A stretch of 64,000 bases of DNA from Ilex aquifolium (lineage: Eukaryota; Streptophyta; Magnoliopsida; Aquifoliales; Aquifoliaceae). The notes beneath the pieces are model-generated. The model ran no database searches. It was not told the origin of the DNA and saw only the letters and a program-made list of their open reading frames with translations. Positions 24,901 to 37,270 of the stretch are shown here, in pieces. Both the position numbers and the translations under genes were made by a program. Where the stretch lies: the NCBI GenBank assembly GCA_951799425.1, contig OX637393.1:5909744-5973743 (forward strand). The letters are read 5' to 3'. Every line of letters begins with the position of its first letter. Position 1 is the stretch's first letter.

Positions 24901-26977
24901 CATACATGACCCATTCTATAGCTTATTTACTATGTCATGTTTCCGGAAGATGATACTTGATTGCACTTATTGCACCAATAATTTGTTTCAAAAGATTTTT
25001 TCACATCTCTGTGAAAATAGATTAATTTTTTCTGTTTGATATTCCATTCATGGCTTAAGTTTGGGAATTTCTTCATGTTTAGGAAAGGTACGGCACATAA
25101 TGAGATTTTAGGCCCAGTTTTGAACTAGAGAAGTTACAAAAGCTAATGACATTGATTTCAACCACTTACCTTTCTCTCGTTTCTCTGCAGGGAGTGACAA
25201 ACATATTGATGTCCCACAGTTGGTTGAAGATAATGATGATGACAATGGTGGAAGTTCATGTGAATATCAAGCTTGCAATGTTTCAGATTTTAACATTTCT
25301 GACATGATACTTTCTGGCTTACCCATTGAAGACAACTCAATGTATGATTACATTCCAGACACAGCTTGCTTACCTGACTACAAATGTGATGAGCCAAGTA
25401 TGTTTTTTAATGTGGCTGAGGAATGTATGATGCTACCTTTCCTTGAGGATACCACGGAAACAAGCAATGGCCATGATAACGAAACATGTGAAGAAAGCAT
25501 AATAAAGTCTGATGATTCAAGCTTATATCTAGCAATCCATCAATTGAGATCCTGCAACCAGGATTCTGATGTTAATTTCTGTACCGACTCAGATGAAGCA
25601 GAGTTTTTTGATCCACACATGTTCATCAGAAATCTACCAGACCTACCAGATGTGTCACCCAGTTTTCGGCCCACCTTATTGCCAAAGGAAACACGGAAAA
25701 TGAAATCTATAACCTTAGTTCTTGATTTGGACGGTAAGGAAATTGAGCTCTTTTATTAATTACTAACAATTTTGGGAACATCTCATGAAATCATAAATCA
25801 ATAGTATACGTAGTTGGATGTTTACCATAGTCCCAGTTCCTTCAAATAACTTCCAGACACTGGTTCATCGTATTTTCCAGAAATCATTTCTAGAATTAGT
25901 GACGCAATCGAATGGTTTTCTCAAGCTGGCTTTTTTTGTGCAGAAACGTTAGTCCACTCCACATTGGAATATTGTAATGATGCGGACTTCACCTTTTCAG
26001 TGGTTTTCAACATGAAAGAGCACACTGTGTATGTGAAACAGCGGCCTTACCTCCGGACTTTTCTGGAGAGAGTTGCAGAGAAATTTGAAATTGCAATCTT
26101 CACAGCCAGTCAAAGCATATATGCAAAACAACTTCTGGATATACTTGATCCGGATGGAAAGATCATTTCACGCCGAGCTTATCGTGAGTCATGCATTTTT
26201 TCAGATGGAAGTTACACCAAGGACTTAACGGTTTTAGGTGTGGATCTTGCAAAAGTTGCAATAATTGATAATTCGCCACAGGTAAATAGTTTGGCAGTTT
26301 TGTTCTCTGCTAGGTTCCCCCCCCTCCTTTTTTCTTTTTCTCTCCATGAACAAATATTCCAGCATTTTGTGATCTTTGATTTTTAATATGGCTTGAACGG
26401 TCATCATCTTGCTTTATCCTTTATGTGACGGGAGATGTAAATAGGAGTTCAACACATATTGCCCTACAAATTAAATATTGGATATATTTGGGCTGATCCT
26501 TCCTTCAGCTATAAATTTTGGTACAATGAGTTGGGAGGTAATGACTGGTATGTAACCATTGATTTGTTTCAGAATTTGAGGTAGAAGTTATAATGATCTG
26601 ATTGTTTGGCTAAGAATTATACTTCATCTGGATCAAATTTGAGGGTCATGCTTTCATTGGAAGAGGAAAACATAATTTAGTCCTGTTAGTTACTAGTAAC
26701 GTGAAGAACATTATATTATTACATTTTGGAATACTGACATTGAATAAAATGAATTTCCAAAATTTCTGTTAGTTAAGTACCTGCTTACTGAAGCCTCATT
26801 CTCTTTTGATGATCTCAGGTTTTCCAGTTGCAAGTGAATAATGGGATTCCTATTAGGAGCTGGTTTGATGACCCATCAGATTGTGCATTGATTTCGTTAC
26901 TTCCTTTCCTAGAGACCCTGGCTGATGCTGATGATGTTCGTCCTATCATTGCTAAGAGATTCGGTAACAAGGAATAA
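21920..26977 (+). CDS. SSP4: SCP1-like small phosphatase (SSP4 type), FCP1-homology HAD phosphatase
   Basis: Six coding exons: 21920-22088, 23532-23662, 24128-24230, 25191-25733, 25944-26281, 26819-26977, totalling 480 residues with all junctions in frame. The N-terminal 300 residues are acidic and probably disordered, starting MPSVKMKTKSTVGCL. The FCP1/HAD domain (about 305-470) carries the catalytic DLDET (D313 nucleophile, D315, T317; its codons span the intron at 25733/25944), then RPYLRTFLE, FTASQSIYAKQLLD and the late IIDNSPQVF motif. These proteins dephosphorylate the C-terminal domain of RNA polymerase II in the nucleus. Arabidopsis SSP4 (At5g46410) is the closest relative by layout. 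The ATG is the first in its exon, with an in-frame TAG upstream. No lesions are seen. Confidence 0.93.
22540..22880 (+). repeat. Dispersed GTTTC/GAAACG-rich repeat, copy 1 (SSP4 intron)
   Basis: The segment is studded with TTTCGAAACG-like and TGTTTC words and ends ACCGAAACAATGCACCAAAAC. The reverse complement of 54070-54310 has the same order of motifs and a matching end (ACTATGCACCGAAAC). It is a non-autonomous dispersed repeat of unknown class; no terminal inverted repeats were confirmed. Confidence 0.5.
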
Positions 26978-29900
26978 GACCCCTTGTCCTCTCCTTATTA
27001 CCCCCATTTTATCATCTCCTGTCCCTGTCATCTCATTTTAAGCAGAAACTATCCTCCACCTTAGATGATCATCATACATCCTTTTCTACTTCTTGATATA
27101 AATTCCTATAGAATAAAAAAAAGGGTAAGTTGGTGCTGTTGTTTCCAGCGTTTGGTGCTTGTTTCATTTCTTTTCTATTCTCTTTTGACAGATAGGTGGT
27201 CGATCTAATTGTTGAAAAGGTACTTGCAAAGAGCTTCTCTATATCTGCATTGTACAGTCATAGATGCTTAGCTAATCACAAGCATATGTATATCCATTGT
27301 TTTGTTGTGAAGTAAATTTTGTGAATTCTGATTTGCGTTATATCTGTTTACATCAGTATGCAATCGTATTTTTGACAGACTCTTCTCTCGCTTAGTATTT
27401 AAAAATTTCACACACTAGAATTGTGTAGAAATGCAAACTTGGGACTTTATTTACTGTTTAATGTGATGTTGCTTATGCCCATCGAAATGTAATGATTACT
27501 TGACTTTGGTGATATGATGAACGGATTCTATCCTTAGTTATTTGCTTATACCCATCAATATGATATAACCTTTGTGTGCAATAGTTAAGACTAGCAAAAA
27601 CAGTGGACAAGGATTTCAACCATCATTTCTGTTGGTTGAATCTGATAAGCGTGTCAGGGATGGTTTTGTTCACAGAACGTATGTCACAATGAAGTAGAAA
27701 TATACCTAAGTAGAATAATTTCACACAAAAGCATTGTTCAAAATTTTAGTTATTTCCAAGCAAGGATTCTATAAATGTGCTTGAAAAACATAGGAGGAGT
27801 TCACGGGTTTATTAACTATGATAATTATATGAAGTTAGTTGATAAATTCACTTATCAGGAATGTAATAATAACCTACAACATTCATAAATTGTTGAAGCC
27901 AATTTCTTTACAAGAAATGTGACCTTGAATTGTTCTCAGAAATTTCCTTTACAGCTGCTGAATGCTAGTATTGGCTTCACGTCATAGACTGCAAAGCGTT
28001 CCAATTCCAACTGTACAAGAATAAGTTCAATGTGATAAGCTTAATAGCTCGAGGATCAATAGTTATATCATCTCTCTCCCCATCTTGAGGGTTATGTCGT
28101 CGTTTCAGTTTCGCTATGTCTCTCCCTCACATTCACACCACTCAAATATCCAACTGTCCTCATTGTTGCACGAATTTTTCATTCCTCCTCCTCCTCCTGC
28201 AGGGGGAGGGGCAACAGGCTTACAGTATCTACCTCCGGTGATTGTTGAATAAATTAGAAAGCAAGCACTGTATGAAGGTGTAGATTTGAACCACCTCATG
28301 TTAAACAAGGTACATAGTAATTGATGTTGGTGGTAGTGGCAAGGGTGTTTGTGATGACACTAAACATTTTATTTGTGTAACTTGTAATCTAGGAGTCATG
28401 ATGGTAAAAGCAGGGTGAGTTTGATAGCAGCCATTCTGTTTGAGTAATGCTGGAGGTTAGGTTTCCATCTAGTTCTATCCCTCCCAACACTCTGCATTGA
28501 TGTGACTAAAAAATGGTGATGACCAATTTAAGTCTAAATAGTGAAATTGTTAACCTACCATATAATGATACTAGCAATAACTCTGTGCGTGAAGACACTT
28601 TGCTATACGAAAAATCAAACATTGATCGTGAAATATTTATATTGTAAATAGTAATTTATTTTCCTTTTCTTTTCTTTAAGTACACAATTTAAAATCAAAA
28701 TGAGCAGAGAGAAAATAAGAGAGGCAGGGGAGAAAAAAGAGACAGGTAAGTGTGGATTAATAGGGTTGGTTGGCATTGGAGAGCATGTTAGTTGAATTAT
28801 CTAACATTGAGGGGCATGCACAGAAGATGATATTTTTTAGCGGAATTTTTTTTTTTTGAGATAAATTTTGTATCATAGGATTAAAGTAGATGAAAATCGG
28901 ATCAGTCTTAACCACCGCTGTGTTTTTATAAGATGAAAATTCAGCTTCGCTCTAATATTAGATAGATATTGGCCCCTTTTTAGATGATTAAGTTCACAAC
29001 TTGTTTGTTTATGGAATCTATTATCACATCACTTGTCTGCGGCTATCCGGATGATTTTATTACTGGAGACGTCTAATTACAATACTAAACATTACTGTGC
29101 CCAAGAATTAAAATGATAGTCTTCATGATAGTGAGTCTAGATGAGCAATGTGAAGTTTCTCAAAAAAAATTGGAAGTTCAGAAGGCTTGGTTCTTACACT
29201 GCAATCCTTAAGATCTTATGAGTAGAGACAGATGCAATTGCTGATAAAAGTCCTCCTCCCGTCTTTAGTGAAAAATTGCTCTATATCCTTCTTTATGAAA
29301 CCAAGGTGGAGACAGGGAAAGGCAACATAAGGCAACTAGAATATAATCTAGCTGAGTAAACCTTGTTGTGTTAGATGAATAAGTTCGTTATTCGTCAATA
29401 TAGTGAATAGAGGAAATATATCCCCGGGAAAGGGAAGGAAAGTAACCGAGTGGAGCCTTCTGTGGACAAAGCTTATGGATAAACCTCGGAATCCTTCAAA
29501 TGAGTCCAAAATTTGAATATTTCCATAGCTATGTTTGTCAACGATTTTCTCTAAATATATAGGAAGAGGATTTTGACCTTTGGCAGAGACAATTTTGGGG
29601 GTTTTCAACTTCATCGTTACGGCTTTGGTTCCCCAAATCTTTAATATTGTGGTTGGTATGTGTTAATCAATGTAATATATGGATAAGTAGAGACAGGAAA
29701 GGCCTAGTACTTTTGGGGTACATCAGCCTTGCAGAAACTAAGCTAAATTGCAATTGTCTACCAAAGGGAATCCTCTTAATATCTTTGTGGTGGTATGGAA
29801 AGGAATGCAAGAGAGATTCAAAAAATAGGTTTAGACTTATGTTGTTGTTGGTTTGGTACTCTGGTTCTCTATATTAGATACACGGATTCTGTTAGTTAAA

Positions 29901-30020
29901 TGAGGTGTGGGTACAAGTTGTGTTTTTCATGTTTTCCCTCAAATTAGATAAGATGGTTAGTTATGAGTCACTGGATTCTCTCTCCCTTTGTCTTGCACTC
30001 GTGTTGTACTTGTGGTATTT
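26978..30020. other. Intergenic, no gene recognised
   Basis: The first few hundred bases are probably the SSP4 3' UTR. A short open frame on the minus strand at 29348-29614 (88 codons) has no motif I know and no splice partner, and a 76-codon plus-strand frame at 29647-29877 is equally anonymous. Confidence 0.4.
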
Positions 30021-30029
30021 ATGTTTTGT

Positions 30030-30192
30030 TCTATTGGCTTAGAAATGTAAGATTGCTCCACTGTGACCTAAGTGTCAAAGATTCGAATCATGGAAATGAC
30101 TCCACGTGTGGGAGCAATTCTGCGTACATCTAACATTCCCTAGAACCTATAGTGGCTGGAGTCTTGTGCACTGGGACACTTTTTTTTTTTTT
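30030..30192 (+). mobile_element. Au-like SINE
   Basis: A tRNA-like box A (TGGCTTAGAAATG, about 30034) and box B (AGATTCGAATC, 30079-30089) are followed by the hallmark Au SINE body, including CTGCGTACATCTAACA and GTCTTGTGCACTGGGACAC, then a T-tail (30180-30192). Au SINEs are RNA polymerase III retroposons found across angiosperms. Box A agrees only loosely and no target duplication was found. Confidence 0.75.
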
Positions 30193-33180
30193 CATCAGTT
30201 TTTGTGATTGCATTTTATAGAGCGGAATAGATTTAGGGTTCAAGGGAATGCAGCTCATGTTGATTACATGATATTTCTTGTAAAGAAATGCGTCAAATGT
30301 CATATTTATGCCCCCTGCTAACAAAATAAAATTCCAGCTATGATTCTCATGATATTCGGTCTGTCAACTTTAAGGAGACCCTAGTATAAATGACAAATTA
30401 GGACAATTTCTAGGATGGACTTTGAAAGAAGTTGTTACCTGCTAAAAAGTCCAAATGATTTAACATTACATAGGGGAACAAATGAGTGAATTGGTCACGA
30501 GTTTGCATTTGAGGATTTCCGTATACCATCTAAAAGAACGTATATATTTTAGGGTAGAACAGCACTGTGCTCCAGTGCTAAACCTGCCATTGCTATCAAT
30601 ATGTATTTCCTAATATGCAAATTTCATAAATGATGCTAGTTCCATGATAGAACTTTTTGCTACCTGCTTCAAAGTTAATATGATGTAGCATGAAAGTGTG
30701 GGAGTATGGATCTCAGTTTACTGGACATGAGCCAGTGGACCAAGACAGAGCTGTGTGTATTAAGAATTAAGATCTCATTTCACTAGACAACATTTGGGTT
30801 GATGGATCTAAGATCTCTCTCAATGGTAACAGTCTCGAGATTAGGTAGCAGCCTGGAGGTTATGTTTAGAGATCCATGAGGATTGTGAAGAGAGCCTAAC
30901 TTGAAATCCCTTTTTGTTGATATTAGATATGGGAAAGGCAAACGTGATTGTTTGTGGAGTTGCAAAACCCAGCTGACAACCATTGCTTGTCATTACAACC
31001 TCTGCTGGTTACAAATGTTTTATGTACACTTTCACACTCTTGAATGCCTTGTATGCAGGTCATGTGAAGATCCACAATGATTGACCGCCAATTACAATAA
31101 TAATAGGTACCAATCTTCAATTGCTTTGTTGATGTTTCTCAAAACTTTGTGAGAGAAGCTGATTCGCGTTGTTTTTGACCTTTTCCCCTTAGAATTTTTC
31201 GGAATGAATGTGAATCTTGTAACTTGATGAAGGAATAATGAAATACTGAGCTGTCACTTCTTATTCCTATCACTAACTCTTCTTAATTCCTAGATTATAT
31301 TTTTTAGTGTGTGAGATAATAAAATAAAGCCTTTTTCTTGTTGTAATGGTATTTGATTGATATCTGGATATCATGTGAATGGTATGTGATTTGTTGCTTT
31401 TATTCCAACAAAGCTTGTGTAGCATTTAAGTGGTGGTTATGCCTAGATTACAGTTTTGATTCCCAAGGAAAAATTTCAATGCTGGATGAACTCTCTCTCT
31501 ATACTCAAAGATCAAGCTGCCAATTAAGTGGTGGTCGCGCACCCAAAGGACAATTATTTTTGGCATATTGAATTGTTTGTGTTGTGAAGGAATCTTAGCG
31601 CTTCTGTGATTAACCTTTCTGTGTTCTGATTGATTGTCTGGCCTGATTTATCCTTTCCAGATAACACACATTAGTTTCCCCAATCAGTTCTGTTTCAAAA
31701 CCAGGTATTATTAGCATAAAGATCCGATTTTGATTGGCATGTACCCGCGTGATTTCAATCATAAAACGATTACCAAATCCAGATAAACGATGACTGTGAT
31801 TATAGAATTTCTATTTTCTCGTGGCGATTTTGTTGAATGTGATTGTCTCATTGAGGTTGCAACTATGGGATGAAATTCATGTCTGATAGTTGTTATTTCC
31901 AGTTCAGTTTATCCCTGGATCATCATATTACCCCACACATATGGTTACTAATTGTCATTACCTGGTGTTAAAAATGCAGAGATGATTTTCTAGTGCATGT
32001 GTATGTTCAATGCCTTTGTGGCATCTGTTGCTAATATTGCATTTTATGAATTGTTAATGAAGATAAGAGTCCGTTTGTTTAGAAAGAAAAATATGATAGA
32101 AAAATGTGATAGAAAGTGAAAGTGATAAAAAGTGTTGCGAAAGAAATGAATATATGATCTTATTTGGTTGCCATCTCAAAAATTATTTTTTAATTTTTAG
32201 AAATAGTTTTTGAAAGAAAAATTGTTGGACCAGTTGTTTTGGTTTGTATTTTTTAAAATTGAGAGTAAAAGTTGAGTAGATTTAGAAAATAAGTTAGATC
32301 TTTTTTGTGTTTTTGGAAACAACTTATTCAGACTCCCACCACTACCACCATGTTCATCATCATCGCATTTTTGTTTTCATTGTTCTTTGAGTTATTGTTT
32401 ATACAAGTTTTAATCTCTTATATTCTTTAGAATTGTTTTTAGAATTATATAACTAAATAAGTTCTGTCACATAAAAAACATCAAAAAAGCACACGAAAGA
32501 ACCTTAATAGACGATTATGCTCATTTACTAATCCAGAAATGTAAACCTATATTCGAGAAAATCTCACGATGGGGGAAAAATAAATTCGAGAAATTACAAT
32601 TTTTATCTAAAAAAGCACACGAAAGAATTGATTCTTTTTTCTCCTTCCCTTGTTTTCTACCACTTTCTTGACGGTTAAATTAGAGTGTTAACGATGTACA
32701 AGTTTATGTCTCACTCTTTTTTATCTTTTTTGACAATTGAAATTTAATCCATACGGGTAAGCAGCCAAATAAGTTGGCTGGTCCATAAGAGATTACTTTG
32801 TGAACGGGCAGGAATTCATGGAAATCCTTGTGAAACTGCCTGATATACCGATTTGATCTGAGCTCGACATAAAATTTTTATTATTCGGGTTAAATTTGAC
32901 CCAAAAAAAAATTCACTTTAATTTAAACTCTTGACAATTTCATTCAAATATTCAAGACCCAATCTAACTAACGAATTTATGATTGAACCTAAATTTATCT
33001 TTAATTTTCATCTCTTGCTGTATAATTTAACAATTTAATCCAAATTGAATTCGATAATTTGAGTCTTCCCTCCGGCCCTTATCCTTTTTTTGTACCCTTT
33101 TTAAAAAAAGGGTAAAAAGTTCTTAAAAACCTTCTCAATACCCGTACAAAATGGAAAACTTTTTTTTAAACCCATCAAGG
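30193..33180. other. Intergenic, no gene recognised
   Basis: AT-rich sequence with short fortuitous ORFs only. Around 32065-32340, GTCCGTTTGTTTAGAAAG and nearby T-rich stretches resemble non-autonomous element ends seen in many plants, but no paired end was found. Confidence 0.35.
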
Positions 33181-33189
33181 GAAACTTAA

Positions 33190-33410
33190 AATTTTATCCT
33201 TTTCACCAATTGTGAGATTATATCATCTTTTAAATATCTAATAGTCATATTTATTATTTTTTAAATTTGAGTTTGTCCTCATTTAAAAAGGGTTTTTCTT
33301 CCTTTAAATTTGAATTTCTTGATTGCAGAGGTTTATACCAAATCAAGTATTTTATCATTTTTTTTAACTCAAATTTGGATAAGAGTTTGGGTCTCTATTG
33401 GAGATGGTTT
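33190..33410. repeat. Second copy of the TTTAAATTT-type dispersed repeat
   Basis: Shares block order with the copy at about 780-990: a TTTGAGTTTGTCCTC block, TTTAAATTTGAATTTC, an AACTCAAATTTGGAT block and a TCTATTGGAGATGG end. Confidence 0.45.
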
Positions 33411-33419
33411 TAAATCACC

Positions 33420-33605
33420 CATTTCTTAAACGAGTGGGTCCGACATGACACGATTAATAAATAAATCGAGTATAGGTGAAGCCAATGACACGACTCGTTA
33501 AACGCGAATTAATAAATTAATCATGTATGATAGAGCGTTTTTGAACACGAACTCGCCAATACCCAACATGAACATGTCTCACTCGACAAGAATGACTACA
33601 CCATA
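33420..33605. repeat. ACACGA/GACACGA-rich repeat fragment
   Basis: Repeated CATGACACGATTAATAAAT and CACGACTCG words match the composition of the intact hAT-type MITE at 47703-47912. Its ends are not preserved, so it is probably a decayed relative. Confidence 0.35.
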
Positions 33606-33959
33606 TTAATATTATTATGCATTATAATTGTCTAATAATAAATAAACAAGTGAATCTTACACATTCAAATAATTATCCGACATGTTAGATAATAATCACC
33701 TTATGTAAAAAAATTATAATTTATTTTATCCATTTATTTGTTTATCATTAGAGGATTGTTTATTGACGAATTAAACAACTTTACTTTTACTAAAGAATCA
33801 ATTTAGTTTTCTATGTAAGAAGTCCCCCCATCTCAAAGCACACTTTATTTTTTGGTTTAATCATCGGAATATTTGTATTAATTTATGCACTGATTTTTTT
33901 TTTTTTTCAATTTAAAAAAATACACTTTAAAATTAAAGTATTTATAAAAAAATAAATTT

Positions 33960-34060
33960 GTCGTCATTTGACTAAAAAAATATCAAAATTCGAACGGAGG
34001 ATGACACAACTCGTCCATGTTATTTGAACTACCTTACCTTGAGGTTAAACACACTTTAAA
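33960..34060 (-). repeat. Possible tRNA-derived SINE fragment
   Basis: On the minus strand GGTAGTTCAAATAACATGG resembles box A and CCGTTCGAATTTTG box B. A similar arrangement appears on the minus strand at about 42840-42930. Confidence 0.3.
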
Positions 34061-34161
34061 GAGTAATCTCTCTCTCTCTCTCCATCTCTCTTTCTCTCCC
34101 CCCCCCTAAATACTAATTTTGCCGTCGGAAAACCATTAAACTTCAAAGCACAGACGACGAA

Positions 34162-36699
34162 ATGTTGTCTGCTTCTCTCTCTTCCTCTGTACAACCTTTC
34201 TCTCTCCACAACAAACACTTCCTCTCTTCCAAAACTTCGCCATATCAAACTAGGCTTCTTGTTCTCGATCTAGCAACCAAGTCTAGCTACCTTGGCTTTA
34301 ACACACTGAGGTAGGTTTTGAATGTTCATTTGAAAACCTGAATTTGTTTTTTGGAACTGGATTGAAAACCTGTGTTGAAGTTTGAAGGTTTTTTTTTTAA
34401 TCAAAATCTGTGTTATTTGCAGACTTTCAACTGATTGTAAATAAATGGAGAAGAGAAATCGGCGGGGATTTGGTGCTACTTGTTACTCTGCGTCTTTTAC
34501 TCCTACAAATCTTCAATGGATCTCCACTATTTCTTCCACGTAACTCTCTCTCTCCAATGGATCTCCACTGTGAGTTCACCATTTATCTTACCAGAAAATT
34601 AGAATGATTAAGCATGAATTCTCAATTAATGATGTCATGCCAATTAAGACCAAGATCATGATTAATTGAAAATTGTTGAACCATCAATTTTTTCTAAAAG
34701 CTTAAGCTTTTACAGACAGGTGTAACATTTCCGTCACATGTGATGGGTGGTCCCTTCACGCGATTGTTTGTTATATTATGTATAAAGGAGGAGGAGGCCT
34801 AGTGGAATTTGAATTCAAAACCTTGATACAATGTTGAACCATCAATTTTTTTAAAAGTTTAAGGAGTTAGAAACGAGTGTATAAGTATTTGTACAATAAA
34901 AAATAAAAACTCCAATGGAGTGACAATCTTGATAACATCACAAATCTGTTCAAAATATGTTATATTCATTAGCTCAAATATACAAATTATCTCTCTCCAT
35001 TATGTTGGGGACTATATTGTGGATAATAAATTGGTTACCACAACATTATTGTTTGTTAATTTTTTTTTTATTTAGTACACAAGTGCACTGAAGATATCAG
35101 ATTGACTCGATCTTTGAGTATTGAATTATAAGCATAAGAATAACTGAGAATTTCTGGAAATTGAAAAAAAATTACAACAGAATGTTAAGCAGCTATAGAC
35201 TGGGTGGTTATTGTGTTCATTTGACAGAACTGATTTTTATCTTAAAGTGAATTTTCTAAATGGATAAGTGAAATCAGAGAGCACAATGTTGCAATCTCCG
35301 TAGACTTTCCTAATTCATAGTGCTACATGGTTTTGAACCAAATAAACTTCAGTAAGAGTTCAACTGCCTTAAGTCGGCATGGAATCTCGCGTGCAAATTT
35401 AGGGACCTACATCTAGGCTGACTTGAAGTGTGTTCATAAATCTGCAAGCAACCTGTTAAATGTACCTGTACTGAGATAAAGTAAAATTGGGTTGCTAGTA
35501 TTGTGTTCGTCATAGTTATTCACCTTTTTCTTAATTGTACTGACTTATATTTCTGTTTAAAAGTAATTGTGGCCTTGCTCCACTAAAACAAGCAAGTCAT
35601 AATCATGATAAAGATAGTTTTTATTTGAAGAGTGACATGTTAATCTTCAAAAAATCCTTACTAGTTGTTACATAAGATATAGCTTTAGAGTTCTCATGAT
35701 AATCCGCATATTAAACTCTCATTTGGCTTCTTGTTAATAATGTCTCTTTAGGATCCTAATGCTTGCAAGGGGTACTGCAATTCATAAATCCTTTCTTGTT
35801 CCTTTGCTTGTTTTGGAAGCACCTACAACCATCATCTCGTGGATCAAGTGAGCCTTTTAGTTCCTTTTGCCTATCATTATCATATTGTGCCTGGCTTAGT
35901 AAACTTATTCAAGCATCGCTTGCAGGGGCGAGTATGGTGTATGGACTGCATTCTTGGCACTACTTGTTCGTCTCTTCTTCTTTATTCCTGGTAGGTTCCA
36001 TACTTATCAAAGCAATAGAACACAGTTTTGGCAAGAATTACCTTGAACTAGTATGGGTGGTTGCTGATAAGTTTTTCCGTCATTTTCCCCATATTTAAAC
36101 CTTGTACTCATGATAAATTGCACAAGTGGTAAATGAAAGTGACATATCGAGTAGAATCAAATGGTTTAATATGATAGTGGCATTTTGCAGCATGGAAATG
36201 GGACATATTGAAATTAGTCAAAACTTCTGGCTAGTATTGAGTTCAGTTTTGAGAGCACAGACTTATGCGCTGCCAAATGCAGCATGATTGTTAGTCTGTG
36301 CAACTTTGTTATGTCTTCTATTTTCTGTCATCTTTTTGAATAAACCTTTCTCGTCTCTTCTTGGTCCCTAGGTGAATTGGAATTGCCATTTATAGCATTA
36401 TTAATGGTAATTGTGACACCTTATCAAGTAATGAACTTAAGGTAAGGGGATCCATCGTATTAGATAATTGATAGTTCTGTCTTTTGATATCATTCTTTAA
36501 TTACATAATGTTCCTTTTCATTGTTCGCGGCAGAGGAACACGGGAAGGTGTTATTCTCTCCTTGGTGATAGCGGTGTATCTGGCTTTCCAGCATTTCTCT
36601 TGGGCAGCCAGTTTGCGGAGAGCTTTTGATCAAGGTTCCATTATAGCCACCATAGCCATCATTTGTATTGTTGTTGTGCCATGCTTGCTTATGATTTGA
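34162..36699 (+). CDS. COR413IM: COR413IM-like chloroplast inner-envelope cold-regulated protein, reading frame split after the transit-peptide exon
   Basis: Six exons follow the Arabidopsis COR413IM layout: 34162-34310, 34423-34539, 35752-35847, 35926-35990, 36372-36441, 36534-36699. Exon 1 encodes a Ser-rich transit peptide (MLSASLSSSVQPFSLHN). Later exons give NLQWISTISST, LARGTAIHKSF, WTAFLALLVRLFF, TPYQVMNLRGTREG and YLAFQHFSWAASLRRAFDQ, the hydrophobic multi-pass core of this family, which stabilises chloroplast membranes in the cold. Joining exons 1 and 2 at the consensus sites meets a TAA (34442-34444) at codon 57, directly followed by an ATG (34445) that opens the remaining 163 residues. 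The plant may use another acceptor (AG at 34454-34455 restores the frame), may start at 34445 and lose plastid targeting, or may carry a nonsense allele. Confidence 0.82.
34676..34863. repeat. Repeat bounded by direct copies of TTGAACCATCAATTTTTT
   Basis: GTTGAACCATCAATTTTTTC at 34676 recurs at about 34833 (ATGTTGAACCATCAATTTTT), enclosing GTAACATTTCCGTCACATGT and GGAATTTGAATTCAAAACC. The enclosed block has the look of a common eudicot non-autonomous repeat; it lies in intron 2 of the COR413IM gene. Confidence 0.45.
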
Positions 36700-37199
36700 C
36701 TTCAACGTATATTCTCAAAGAATGATCCTAGCAATCATCTATAACTCATTGAACTCACTTGAATGTGGACAAGGCACGAACACTGCGATATTTGATCCTC
36801 AACCTCTTAGGTATGAGTGGAGATGAATGTATGACTACTTTGCACGACATTATGAAAATTTTAAACTGTTTTTTCATTTTTCGAATAAGAAATTATCTGA
36901 TTGAATAGCTTGTGCTCTCCTCTAGATTTTGTTTGAGTTTTCCTCTTTCACGTCATATGGCTAATTTAATTTCTCTAAGTCATTGTTTCTTAGCACATGG
37001 AATCAATTTGTGTCTAATTCCTCTGATAATCAAAATTCAAGTCGGTGGACCCAAATTCTTAAACCCTGCGGTTGAATAGAATATGAAGTCTTGTAGCTAT
37101 GTCCAGAGTGGAGCTTTTCGTTTTGGCTTTAATGTGGGAGCATCAAATCTCAATAAATTTTCATCAAAATTGATGGGTTTGATGTTATCTGGATCATGG

Positions 37200-37270
37200 G
37201 TTGTTTTGGTACGTGATACAGGTACGAGTACGAGTACGAGGTACGACACTTTCTTAAGTACACGGTACGA
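37200..37270. repeat. GTACGA short tandem repeat
   Basis: GTACGAGTACGAGTACGAGG and flanking GGTACGATAAGG form a short array between COR413IM and the X8 gene. The rest of 36700-38782 has no recognised gene; CTGAGTCAGTTGATGG occurs twice (about 37953 and 38462) in otherwise different sequence. Confidence 0.5.
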
